A DNA stretch of 64,000 bases from contig NZ_KB889965.1 in NCBI RefSeq assembly GCF_000372865.1, positions 28,719 to 92,718 on the forward strand. Direction: 5' to 3'. Below the pieces are notes generated by a model. It was not told where the DNA came from and made no database searches. It saw only the letters and a list, made by a program, of their open reading frames with translations. Position 1 is the stretch's first letter. The number at the start of each line of letters is the position of its first letter. Made by a program: the position numbers and the translations under genes. Source of the DNA: Methylosarcina fibrata AML-C10. GTDB taxonomy: Bacteria; Pseudomonadota; Gammaproteobacteria; Methylococcales; Methylomonadaceae. Of the stretch, positions 19,434 to 27,552 are shown piece by piece.

Positions 19434-19461
19434 TTGACTTGACTTTTTTAAAGTCTATGAT
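19434..19461 (+). promoter_or_regulatory. Sigma70-type promoter for the 19496 gene
   Basis: TTGACT (19434-19439), 16-base spacer, TATGAT (19456-19461); both hexamers match consensus at 5 of 6 positions. It lies 34 bases upstream of the start codon, so a short leader with AGGAGA before the ATG would result. Confidence 0.55.
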
Positions 19462-19495
19462 TGTATGAAGTACGTAAGTTTTTTAGGAGAGCGTT

Positions 19496-20032
19496 ATGAA
19501 ATATGAAAAACACTACTTGACCGGTTCTTCCGGTGATGCTGTCGTAGCGGTTGTTCAGGGCATCGACCGCGACGTCGAACGGGGAGAGGACATGCTGACG
19601 CTCGGCTTGTGCATCGTAATGCTGTCGTCCACCTTCGCGCCGGTGGCGCCGCCGGATGTTCTTTTGCCGTTGGTGGCATTGACGTTTGCCGTTACCGTTT
19701 ATTTCGCCCGAAAGAATTATCATGGCATGGAGCGAAAACTGCTCGCTTCCATGGCCTACCTCAATGCGCAGGAAAAAGCCCTGGTGCATCCGATTGTCGC
19801 CGTCTTTACCGAACTTTCGGTGGAATCTCTGGCCGAGTCGTTCAATCCGGTCAGGAATCTGAAACGCACCGTCAAGAGCGCGCTCGGCGGCGTGCTGATC
19901 AATCCGCTCTGGATGCCCATTTTCTATGTGATGGGTATTCAGATTCGGGAAGAAAAAAATCTGTTCCAGTTGAACCGGGCCATCATGGGCGTCGAGAGAA
20001 AAATTTATCCGCCGACTCACTTTTTGAGTTGA
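19496..20032 (+). CDS. Hypothetical membrane protein
   Basis: 178 residues, ATG preceded by AGGAGA. Two hydrophobic stretches lie near residues 32-70 (LTLGLCIVMLSSTFAP and LLPLVALTFAVTVYF) and a weaker one at about 138-150 (NPLWMPIFYVMGIQI). Charged N-terminus and a C-terminal cytoplasmic region. I recognise no family. It has its own promoter and a probable terminator at 20042-20071, so it is monocistronic. Confidence 0.7.
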   Translation: MKYEKHYLTGSSGDAVVAVVQGIDRDVERGEDMLTLGLCIVMLSSTFAPVAPPDVLLPLVALTFAVTVYFARKNYHGMERKLLASMAYLNAQEKALVHPIVAVFTELSVESLAESFNPVRNLKRTVKSALGGVLINPLWMPIFYVMGIQIREEKNLFQLNRAIMGVERKIYPPTHFLS

Positions 20033-20041
20033 CGGTAAGCC

Positions 20042-20071
20042 AGCCGTTCCGGTCGAAAAAGGAGCGGCTTT
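20042..20071 (+). terminator. Probable intrinsic terminator
   Basis: AGCCGTTCC (20042-20050), 10-base loop, GGAGCGGCT (20061-20069) with one G-T pair, then TT. Just after the 19496 gene and before the convergent def stop codon. The T run is short. Confidence 0.5.
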
Positions 20072-20101
20072 GCGGCAAGTCTTCCCGTTTGTTGACGAGT
20101 T

Positions 20102-20626
20102 TCAACCGACCCGTTTCAAATATTCGCTTTCGGAAAAAATATCCCGATTGTCTTCTACACGGTCCAGATACACCATCCCGTCCAGATGGTCGATTTCATG
20201 CTGAAAGATTCGGGCGACGAAGCCGTTCAGTTCGGATTCGACCAAATGGCCGTATTCGTCGGTGTAATGAATGCCAATGTCGGTGTATCTCGGCACCAGG
20301 GCGCGTATGCCGGGAATGCTCAGGCAGCCTTCCCAGCCCTTTTCCCTGGTTGCCGATAACGGGCGATAGCCGGGATTGATCATTACCGCCGGTTTCATGT
20401 CGGGCGCGTGAGGATAGCGCGGCGTCGGGCGGGAGGCGACGATAATGATCCGCCTGGACACGCCGATCTGCGGCGCGGCGAGGCCGACGCCCTGGGTGCC
20501 GGCCAGAGCATCCCGCATGGCCGCGATCAGTTGCCGGGTTTCCGTGCCGTGCACGTCGTCCACAGCTTGTGCCCGAAGTCTTAGCACCGGATTGCCCAAC
20601 AGGGCAATTTCAGAGGACGCGCTCAT
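20102..20626 (-). CDS. def: Peptide deformylase
   Basis: 174 residues. Removes the N-formyl group from nascent proteins. All three motifs are present: GVGLAAPQIG (residues 46-55), EGCLSIPG with metal ligand Cys101, and HEIDHLDG with His143, Glu144 and His147. It follows ppk by 4 bases on the same strand. It is not next to fmt, so it may be a second, non-fmt-linked deformylase. Confidence 0.95.
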   Translation of the reverse strand: MSASSEIALLGNPVLRLRAQAVDDVHGTETRQLIAAMRDALAGTQGVGLAAPQIGVSRRIIIVASRPTPRYPHAPDMKPAVMINPGYRPLSATREKGWEGCLSIPGIRALVPRYTDIGIHYTDEYGHLVESELNGFVARIFQHEIDHLDGMVYLDRVEDNRDIFSESEYLKRVG

Positions 20627-20630
20627 TGTC

Positions 20631-22781
20631 TTAAGCCTGTAATTCGGTCAACAGCATCGATTGAGCCTGTATCGGCTCTTCCTGCCCCGTTTTCGGATAG
20701 GGCAGATAACTGCCGTCGGGTTGCAGCAGCCAGGATTGGGTAGTGTCCTTCAGGTACAAGTCCAGATCGTGCAGGATGCGGCCGGCCAGCTTTTTGTTTT
20801 CAACCGGAAAACACACTTCGACCCGCCGGAACATGTTGCGATTCATCAAATCGGCGCTGGCGGCATAGACTTCCTGGTTGCCGTCGTTGGCAAAGGCGTA
20901 AATGCGCCCGTGTTCGAGAAAGCGTCCGATGATCGAGCGAACTTCGATGTTTTCGGAAATGCCCGGAATGCCCGGCCTCAGGCAACAAACCCCGCGCACG
21001 ATCAGCTTGACTTCGACGCCGGCTTGCGAGGCGCGGTAGAGCGCCTGAATCGCCTGCTCCTCGACGAGTGCGTTGACTTTAATGATGATTTTCGCCGGTT
21101 TTCCGTTCCTGGCGTGTTCGATTTCCCTTTCGATCTTTTCCAGCAAGCCTTTGTGCAGAGTAAAGGGCGATTGCAGCAGTTTGTTCAAACGGGTCACCTT
21201 GCCCAGGCTGGTCAACTGCGCAAAAACCCTTCTGACATCCTCGCCGAGTTCCTTGTCGCAGGAAAACAGGCCGTAATCGGTGTAAAGCTGGGCCGTTTTC
21301 GGGTGGTAATTGCCGGTGCCGAGATGCACGTAATTGCGCAGTTCCTTGCCTTCCCGCCGCAGGATCAGGCACATCTTGGCGTGCGTTTTATAGCCCACGA
21401 CCCCGTAGACGACATGCACCGCGGCTTCCTGCAGTTTGGCCGCCAGATCGATGTTGGCTTTCTCGTCGAAACGAGCCCTCAATTCGATCACCACCGTCAC
21501 TTCCTTGCCGGCCCGCGCCGCCTTGATCAGGGCATTGACGATCGGCGAGTCGGCGCCGGTCCGGTAGAGCGTCTGCTTGATCGCCAGCACTTCCGGAGAT
21601 TCCGCCGCCTGCTTTAAAAATTCGACGACCGGCGAGAATGATTCGAAAGGCTGATGCAGCAGAATGTCGCTTCGCCGGATCGCGGCGAAGATGTCCTTGT
21701 TGCGCGCCAGTTGCGGAGGCGTGCTCGGCTTGAACGGAATGAACTTGAGTTCGGGGCGGTCCACCAGTCCGATGATGGCCTGCAGCCGGCTCAGATTGAC
21801 CGGGCCTTTGACCAGAAACAGATGGTCGCGGGTCATTTCGAAGCGGGCCAGTAAAAAGTTCACCGTCTCGTCGGGGCAGTTGGCGTCGATCTCCAGACGC
21901 ACTTCGTCGCCGTAATTGCGCATCGCCAGTTCGCCCTCGACGGCGAGCAGCAAGTCGTCGATGGCGTCGTCGTCGACGAAGAAATCGCTGTTCCTCGTCA
22001 CCCGAAACTGATAGCAGCCCTTGACGTGCATGCCGTTGAACAATTGATCGACGAAAGCATGAATGATCGACGACAAAAACACGAAGTCGTGCGGGCCGCT
22101 GCCGGTCCTGTCGGACGGCAACTGCACGATGCGGGGCAGGGCTCTCGGCGCCTGCAGCACGGCGCGGCCGCTGTTTCGGCCGAAAGCGTCCTTGCCGGTC
22201 AGCGAAATGATGAAATTCAAGCTCTTGTTGAGAATCCTCGGAAACGGATGCGCCGAGTCCAGCCCGACCGGCGTCAGGATCGGCAGGACTTCTTCGTTGA
22301 AATACTGTTGCAGCCATTGCAGTTGCGCCTCGGTCCAGTCCTTCCGGCGGATGAAGCGGATGTTTTGCTCTTCGAGCTGGGGAATCAGGATGTCGTTCAG
22401 TACCCGGTACTGTTCCAGCACCAGCAGATGAGCGTTGACGGCGATCCGCTCCAGTTGCTCGCTGGGAGTGAGCCCGTCGGAGCCGACGACCTTGGGATCG
22501 ATGGCGGCCATCTGGATGATGCTGGCGACCCGGACTTCATAGAATTCATCGAGATTCGAGCAGGAAATGCACAGATAATTCAGCCGTTCGAGCAACGGCA
22601 CGTTTTCGTTCATCGCCTGGGCCAGCACCCGTTTGTTGAATTCGAGCAAGCTGACGTCGCGGTTGATGTACAGTTCGGGACTTTTCAGGTCGACGGTTTC
22701 GGCGGGAGGCGTTTTGTCGGGCAAGGGCCTGGCCGGGATCAGTTTGGCCAGAATGGGTTCGTCTAGAGTCAGCGTATCCAT
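20631..22781 (-). CDS. ppk1: Polyphosphate kinase 1
   Basis: 716 residues, normal for PPK1. Makes inorganic polyphosphate from ATP. N-terminal domain begins LYINRDVSLLEFNKRVLAQA; the autophosphorylated histidine region is VHLGTGNYHPKTAQLYTD near residue 455, and the second phospholipase-D-like histidine region is NRNMFRRVEVCFPV near the C-terminus. Upstream of and nearly touching def. Confidence 0.97.
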   Translation of the reverse strand: MDTLTLDEPILAKLIPARPLPDKTPPAETVDLKSPELYINRDVSLLEFNKRVLAQAMNENVPLLERLNYLCISCSNLDEFYEVRVASIIQMAAIDPKVVGSDGLTPSEQLERIAVNAHLLVLEQYRVLNDILIPQLEEQNIRFIRRKDWTEAQLQWLQQYFNEEVLPILTPVGLDSAHPFPRILNKSLNFIISLTGKDAFGRNSGRAVLQAPRALPRIVQLPSDRTGSGPHDFVFLSSIIHAFVDQLFNGMHVKGCYQFRVTRNSDFFVDDDAIDDLLLAVEGELAMRNYGDEVRLEIDANCPDETVNFLLARFEMTRDHLFLVKGPVNLSRLQAIIGLVDRPELKFIPFKPSTPPQLARNKDIFAAIRRSDILLHQPFESFSPVVEFLKQAAESPEVLAIKQTLYRTGADSPIVNALIKAARAGKEVTVVIELRARFDEKANIDLAAKLQEAAVHVVYGVVGYKTHAKMCLILRREGKELRNYVHLGTGNYHPKTAQLYTDYGLFSCDKELGEDVRRVFAQLTSLGKVTRLNKLLQSPFTLHKGLLEKIEREIEHARNGKPAKIIIKVNALVEEQAIQALYRASQAGVEVKLIVRGVCCLRPGIPGISENIEVRSIIGRFLEHGRIYAFANDGNQEVYAASADLMNRNMFRRVEVCFPVENKKLAGRILHDLDLYLKDTTQSWLLQPDGSYLPYPKTGQEEPIQAQSMLLTELQA

Positions 22782-22800
22782 GGTGTTTCGGTAGAGTCAG

Positions 22801-23454
22801 TTAGAGTATGCCTTTAATAAAGACGTGCCGATCACTGATTTGTTCCGGATTCAGTTTTAAATCGGCGCGGATTAATTGCGCTTTGATTTCTTCGAGGCTG
22901 AAAGCCGCCAGCAGGGAATGGTAAAAATCACGCTGCAGAATGTCCAGCTCTTCGCCTGCATAAGTTTTTACCAGCGACCGGGCGGTCTCTATGGAATCCG
23001 GCCTCAGCAAATCCATGACCGCGACCTGTGTACCCGGCCGGGAATGGGTTTTTATCGAGCGCCATAGAATTTGGGGGTCGGGCAAGTGATGAAGCAGGCT
23101 GTTGCTGAAGATGATCTCATAGTTTTGTTGCGGTAATGTGACAAAGGGCAGTCTGCCGTGAATAAAACGGATGCGCTGCGCCAGTCCGCCGGCCGACGCT
23201 CGGGCGCGTTCGATCATCGGCCGGGAACCGTCGACCGCATCGATCCGGCAAGAAGGAAAAGCCCGGGCGAAACGGAAGGTGACGTCTCCGGGGCCGCAGC
23301 CCAGATCCAGCGCGCTGCCGTTAAAATCCGGACGGCCGACGAAACTCCGGATTCGTTCGATAAAGTCGTTGTGCGGAACCGAAAAATCGGCTCTGGCGTA
23401 GGCTTCCACCTGGTCCGGATCTTCCATCAATTCGGGTTCTAACTGCCTTTCCAT
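22801..23454 (-). CDS. SAM-dependent methyltransferase, substrate unknown
   Basis: 217 residues, class I Rossmann-fold methyltransferase. SAM-binding motif I is ALDLGCGPGDVTFRFAR near residue 48; motif II acidic region RIDAVDGS; then IIFSNSLLHHLPDP, the motif-IV region usual in UbiE/BioC-like enzymes. It lies 19 bases upstream of ppk1 on the same strand. A BioC role is conceivable but nothing specific supports it. Confidence 0.85.
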   Translation of the reverse strand: MERQLEPELMEDPDQVEAYARADFSVPHNDFIERIRSFVGRPDFNGSALDLGCGPGDVTFRFARAFPSCRIDAVDGSRPMIERARASAGGLAQRIRFIHGRLPFVTLPQQNYEIIFSNSLLHHLPDPQILWRSIKTHSRPGTQVAVMDLLRPDSIETARSLVKTYAGEELDILQRDFYHSLLAAFSLEEIKAQLIRADLKLNPEQISDRHVFIKGIL

Positions 23455-23557
23455 TGTCCGGTTTGGGTTCTCGAATAGAATGTCATAAAAACATGTAACT
23501 ATTCAGCGGAAATCACTGGCTTGTTTATAAGTGGTTTCAAAGTAAGGAAAACCAACT

Positions 23558-23616
23558 GTAGGAGCGACGCCAGTCGCGATAATCACCGCCCAAATCGCGA
23601 CTGGCGTCGCTCCTAC
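23558..23616. repeat. REP-type inverted pair
   Basis: Two 23-base arms (23558-23580 and 23594-23616) are exact reverse complements. Each contains GTAGGAGCGACGCCAGTCGC, and they are separated by 13 bases. This is the GTAGGAGCG family of REP sequences arranged as a REPIN-like pair, mobilised in other genomes by RAYT transposases. No RAYT gene is in the window. Confidence 0.85.
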
Positions 23617-23658
23617 GAATACCGCTGAATAGTTACAAAAACATTAGAAAAAGATTAT

Positions 23659-23730
23659 TTGAAACACGCCGTTCACGGTTTCGGATTTATTCAGCCGGAC
23701 GATGAAAGCGCCGGCGGCGGTTTTACTTGT
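23659..23730 (+). pseudogene. Possible cold-shock domain relic
   Basis: A short open frame begins MKHAVHGFGFIQPDDES, which resembles the GFGFIQPDD nucleic-acid-binding motif (RNP1 region) of cold-shock domain proteins, then loses resemblance. It ends against the 3' end of the convergent desulfhydrase gene. Very short, so the resemblance may be chance. Confidence 0.2.
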
Positions 23731-23736
23731 CCCGCC

Positions 23737-24654
23737 TCACGAAAAAGGTCGACGAGTGAAGCCTCTGTTACCCTGCAAACCGCCGGTGTGCAGGGCGATC
23801 ATTCTGAGTCCTGGCTTGAAACGGTTTTTGGCGATCAGATCGTATAAAGCATATATCATTTTTCCGCTGTACACCGGTTCGAGCCCGATTTTATGTTTTA
23901 ATTCAAACTCGTGGATGAATTGATTCAGCTCGGGCGTGGTCCTGGCGAAGCCTCCGAAATGATAATCGTGGTTAACGGTCCAGTGAGTATACGGCCGGGG
24001 CAGTAATTTCTCCACTTCATCCGTTAGATAGACCGCGTTTTTGACCGCCGCAAAGCCGATGACCGAAGCGCCTTCCGCCGCCGCGCCGACGCAGCCCGCC
24101 AGCGTGGTGCCGGTGCCGCAAGGCAGGCAGAGCATGTCGTAAGACAAATCGATTTCATCGAGGCCTTCCTGGATGCCCGCCAGCGCCAGAGCATGAGCGC
24201 CACCTTCGGGCAGCCAGTATTCGCCGGGCCGGATTCCCGGCAGGGCGTCGTGTTCGCGGTAGTGCCTGAGCAGCCGGTACTCGGAACGGGAGACGAAGCG
24301 AAGTTCCATGCCCCAGCGCAGGCAGTCCTGCAACGTAGGCGTCAACGGTTCCGGGCGTTCGCCGCGAACCAGGCCGACGGTCTTCAGGCCCAGGACCTTT
24401 CCTGTAAAGGCCAGCGCGTGCAGATGATTGGAATAAGCTCCGCCCATGCTGATCACCGTACCGCTCCCCAGCGTCAGGACGTGGTCCAGGCAGTATTTCA
24501 GCTTGCGCCATTTGTTGCCGGAAATCACCGGATGCAGCAAATCGTCCCGCTTCAGCCACAGTTCGATTCGGTGCCGGTCGAGCAACGGGTCGTCGATTCG
24601 GCTGAGGATGGAAGGGCTGAAGGTTTTTTCCAGGCGGATCAGGGCAGGGTGCAT
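23737..24654 (-). CDS. D-cysteine desulfhydrase / 1-aminocyclopropane-1-carboxylate deaminase family protein
   Basis: 305 residues, fold-type II PLP enzyme. The PLP lysine is in HPVISGNKWRKLKY near residue 48; SMGGAYSNHLHALA binds substrate; LPCGTGTTLAG is the phosphate loop; the C-terminal HTGGLQG is the usual end block. Such enzymes degrade D-cysteine or ACC. The last six residues after HTGGLQGNRG are not family-like, as if the 3' end had been replaced. Confidence 0.88.
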   Translation of the reverse strand: MHPALIRLEKTFSPSILSRIDDPLLDRHRIELWLKRDDLLHPVISGNKWRKLKYCLDHVLTLGSGTVISMGGAYSNHLHALAFTGKVLGLKTVGLVRGERPEPLTPTLQDCLRWGMELRFVSRSEYRLLRHYREHDALPGIRPGEYWLPEGGAHALALAGIQEGLDEIDLSYDMLCLPCGTGTTLAGCVGAAAEGASVIGFAAVKNAVYLTDEVEKLLPRPYTHWTVNHDYHFGGFARTTPELNQFIHEFELKHKIGLEPVYSGKMIYALYDLIAKNRFKPGLRMIALHTGGLQGNRGFTRRPFS

Positions 24655-24801
24655 GGACAGGGATTTTTAGAATAAAGGAGACATTGTGATTATATAGCCA
24701 TAATTTATGATTGGAGGTTATCTTCCGCATTCAATAACGAATATGGATAGCGCTCCGGTTTATGCTAAGGTTCTTAAACAAGTCTGCACAGGAGATATTC
24801 T

Positions 24802-26781
24802 ATGAAACCGCACGTCTTTGTCGCGATGCCGTTCGGCAACAAACCGGCCCCGGACGGCACTTCGATCGACTTCAACGCGATCTATGACGATCTGATCAAA
24901 CCCGCTTGCGAGGAGGCCGGAATGGACGTGTTCCGCGCCGACGAAGAGCAGGCCGCCGGCGACATCAAAACCGACATGTTTCAGGAGCTCTTGATTGCCG
25001 ATCTGGTCATTGCCGATCTGACGCTGGACAATCCGAACGTCTGGTACGAGCTGGGCGTGCGCCATGCGCTTCGGGCGCGCGGCGTCGTGCTGATCCAGGG
25101 ACCCAGGAAAAAGCAGCCGTTCGATATTTACACCGACCGCAAGCTCAATTACGGATTGGCGAACGGCAGGCCGGATCCGGGCACGCTGGAGGCCGACAAA
25201 AAGGCTTTGGCCGGGATGGTGCAGGCGACGATGGAATCCTGGCACGGGCGCAAGATCAGCCCGGTTTACCATCTGCTGCCGAATTTGCAGGAACCCGACT
25301 GGACATCGTTGCGGGTCGGCGAGGCCGTCCAGTTCTGGCAGGCGCACGAGACGTGGAAACGGCGCATCGAGTTGGCCCGGCTGAGCGGCCTGATCGGCGA
25401 TTTGCTGGTGCTCGCGGACGAAGCGCCGGTCGCGGCGTTTCGCGCCGAGGCGCACGTCCAGGCCGGGATCGCGTTGCGCAAGGCCGAACGCTTCGATTTT
25501 GCGCTGGAACAACTGGAAAAAGGTCTGGCCGTCGATCCGGAGCACCGCGACGGCTTGCGCGACAAAGGAATCTGCCTGCAACGGCTGGCACTGCTCGGCA
25601 GGCCCGGCTTCACCTTCGACCGGGCCCGGCTGCATTACCGAACGTTGCTCGAGCGCTGTCCCCAGGATGCGGAAGCCCGGGCGCTGCTGGCGCGGATCGA
25701 CAAGGACGAATGGCTGGAGGCCTGGCGGAACAAAGACAGTACCCCCGAGCAGAGGCGCGCCGACGCGGCCTACGAAGAATCGCTGCTGCGCGCGGCCGTT
25801 GAAAGTTACCGGCAATCGTTTCGCTGCCATCCCGGCCATTATTATTCCGGCATCAATGCACTGACCCTGATGCATCTTTATACCGATCTGACCGGAGACA
25901 GCCGGTACCAGCCTGAAATGGCCACGATGGCGGGCGCCGTGCGTTTCGCCGCCGGCTGCGAACCGGCGCCTTCGTTCTGGAGTCTGGCGACTCTGGGCGA
26001 TCTGGAAGTGCTGACCGGTACGGAGAAAACGGTAATCGCGGCCTATCGGGATGCGGCGGCCAAAGCCGAAAACGACTGGTTTGCCCTTAATGCCGTGCTG
26101 TCGCAATTACGCATGCTTCAGGATCTGGGTTTTCATCCGGAACGGGTCGAGGCGGGGATTGCCGTGCTCGATCGGGCTCTGGCTCGTTTGGCGAAGCCGA
26201 AGGAATCGTGGCAGCCGCGTCGGGTGTTTTTGTTCAGCGGGCACAGGGTCGACCCGCCGGGCCGCCGGCCGCCCCGCTTTCCTCACAATAAATCGGCGAT
26301 TGCCGCCGAAAAGATTACGGCAGCGCTGATCGCTCAGGGCGCCGGCGAAGGCGATCTGGCGCTGACCCAGGGCGCCTCCGGCGGCGACCTGTTGTTTGCC
26401 GAAGCCTGCGCAAGGCTCGGCGTGCGCCTGCAATGGCTGCAACCGTTTACGGAAGCCGAATTCATCCAGCGCTCGATTCTGCCGTCGGAGGCAGGGCAAG
26501 ACTGGCGGGCGCGTTATTACGAGTTGAAAGGCCGACTGTCCATGCCGCCCCGGGCCATGCCCGAGGCATTGGGACCTTTACCTGAGGGCGCCGACCCCTA
26601 CGAACGCTGCAACCTTTGGCTGCTGTATACGGCTTTGGCCTTGGGCATCGATAAGGTCCATTTTATCTGCCTTTGGAACGGCGAGGGCGGCGACGGCCCC
26701 GGAGGCACCGCCCATATGTACCGGGAAGTCAATGGCCGTACCGGTCAAGTCACCTGGATCCATACCGGAAAATTAGGGTGA
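24802..26781 (+). CDS. TIR-like / TPR (TRAFs-binding-like) / SLOG-like multidomain protein
   Basis: 659 residues, AGGAG 8 bases before the ATG. Residues 1-150: a TIR/nucleoside deoxyribosyltransferase-like domain (HVFVAMPFG, LLIADLVIADLTLDNPNVWYELG with candidate catalytic Glu83, then an RHALRARG helix). About 160-440: an alpha-helical TPR-like region (FDFALEQLEKGLAVDPEHRDG), as in the DUF4071 MAP3K TRAFs-binding type. About 471-659: a Rossmann-like domain with VFLFSGHRVD and TQGASGGDLLFAEACA, resembling SLOG nucleotide-sensor domains. First gene of a four-gene co-directional island. From domain families, it likely senses or processes a nucleotide or NAD-derived ligand; that role is inference. 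Confidence 0.7.
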   Translation: MKPHVFVAMPFGNKPAPDGTSIDFNAIYDDLIKPACEEAGMDVFRADEEQAAGDIKTDMFQELLIADLVIADLTLDNPNVWYELGVRHALRARGVVLIQGPRKKQPFDIYTDRKLNYGLANGRPDPGTLEADKKALAGMVQATMESWHGRKISPVYHLLPNLQEPDWTSLRVGEAVQFWQAHETWKRRIELARLSGLIGDLLVLADEAPVAAFRAEAHVQAGIALRKAERFDFALEQLEKGLAVDPEHRDGLRDKGICLQRLALLGRPGFTFDRARLHYRTLLERCPQDAEARALLARIDKDEWLEAWRNKDSTPEQRRADAAYEESLLRAAVESYRQSFRCHPGHYYSGINALTLMHLYTDLTGDSRYQPEMATMAGAVRFAAGCEPAPSFWSLATLGDLEVLTGTEKTVIAAYRDAAAKAENDWFALNAVLSQLRMLQDLGFHPERVEAGIAVLDRALARLAKPKESWQPRRVFLFSGHRVDPPGRRPPRFPHNKSAIAAEKITAALIAQGAGEGDLALTQGASGGDLLFAEACARLGVRLQWLQPFTEAEFIQRSILPSEAGQDWRARYYELKGRLSMPPRAMPEALGPLPEGADPYERCNLWLLYTALALGIDKVHFICLWNGEGGDGPGGTAHMYREVNGRTGQVTWIHTGKLG

Positions 26782-26838
26782 GGCTTCACCACGGCGATCG
26801 GGTTCGGGGCGTCCTGGGAATTCCATCTTAGTTTCGAC

Positions 26839-26860
26839 AAGCGCCTTAGCCTGGGCGCTT
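26839..26860 (+). terminator. Weak hairpin between island genes 1 and 2
   Basis: AAGCGCC (26839-26845), 8-base loop, GGCGCTT (26854-26860), followed by ATTCCC rather than a T run. It may attenuate rather than end transcription within the island. Confidence 0.3.
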
Positions 26861-26927
26861 ATTCCCAACATGGCATTAAATGAAATTGCGCCTATATTTT
26901 CTTAATACTTTAAAGAGAGGGATGCCG

Positions 26928-27473
26928 ATGGCCAACGAAAAATCAGAATCACCGTCGCCAGGCTGGATGCAGTCGATCGAAGTCCGCAAGGAAAGAGCCG
27001 ACTATTATTTCAATAGCGTTCTTTCCGGCCAGCTCGATTGGTACTCCCGGAATGCCGGCCGGCACAAATCCAGGCATCTTCTGTTCGCCGTTGCGGTGAT
27101 TGTGCTCGGCGCCCTGATCTCGTTGTTGCAGATATACGCGGACGAAGCCTGGGTAGCCGGAGCGACGGGGGCGTTGGGTGCGGCGGTTGCGGTACTGCGT
27201 TCCCTCGATACCTTGCTGCGTCCGAACGAAACCTGGCAGTCCTATCGCAAGGCTTCCGAGGGAATGAAGCGGGAATACCGGCTTTATCTGAACAATGCCG
27301 ACGCTTATGGCCAGGCTCAAACCGAAGAGGAAGCCTATCGTCTGCTGGTGGAGCGTGTGGAAACGGTCGTCGCCGAGGAGCAGCAACTGTTCTGGCAGTT
27401 TCATGCCCGGATTCAAACCGCTGCGGAAGCTTCGGCGGACGCAAGAAAAGCCCCGCAAAACGGGCAAAACTAG
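26928..27473 (+). CDS. SLATT domain (DUF4231-like) two-TM protein
   Basis: 181 residues from ATG 26928; GAGAGGG lies 6 bases before it, while the ATG at 26922 abuts that site. Charged N-terminal helix (IEVRKERADYYFNSVLSGQLDWY), two membrane helices (about 50-68 HLLFAVAVIVLGALISLLQ and 74-92), then a long cytoplasmic helix with KREYRLYLNN and many Glu/Gln residues. SLATT proteins are predicted pore-forming effectors that pair with SLOG or SMODS nucleotide systems (Burroughs and Aravind). Here the upstream gene ends in a SLOG-like domain. Confidence 0.75.
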   Translation: MANEKSESPSPGWMQSIEVRKERADYYFNSVLSGQLDWYSRNAGRHKSRHLLFAVAVIVLGALISLLQIYADEAWVAGATGALGAAVAVLRSLDTLLRPNETWQSYRKASEGMKREYRLYLNNADAYGQAQTEEEAYRLLVERVETVVAEEQQLFWQFHARIQTAAEASADARKAPQNGQN

Positions 27474-27552
27474 AAATTTCGAATACCTGCGGGCAGACGA
27501 TTTGCCGATGAAAAAAGCCGGAACTTGAAGCCGGGCTTTGGAGAGAAGAACA

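Noticed and set aside
19152..19437. Two short plus-strand frames in the egtB-19496 gap
   Set aside because: No ribosome site, no family resemblance, and they overlap each other and a palindromic repeat.
24760..26106. 448-residue minus-strand frame opposite the TIR-like/SLOG gene
   Set aside because: Shadow frame of a GC-rich gene; the plus-strand frame has clear domains and a ribosome site.
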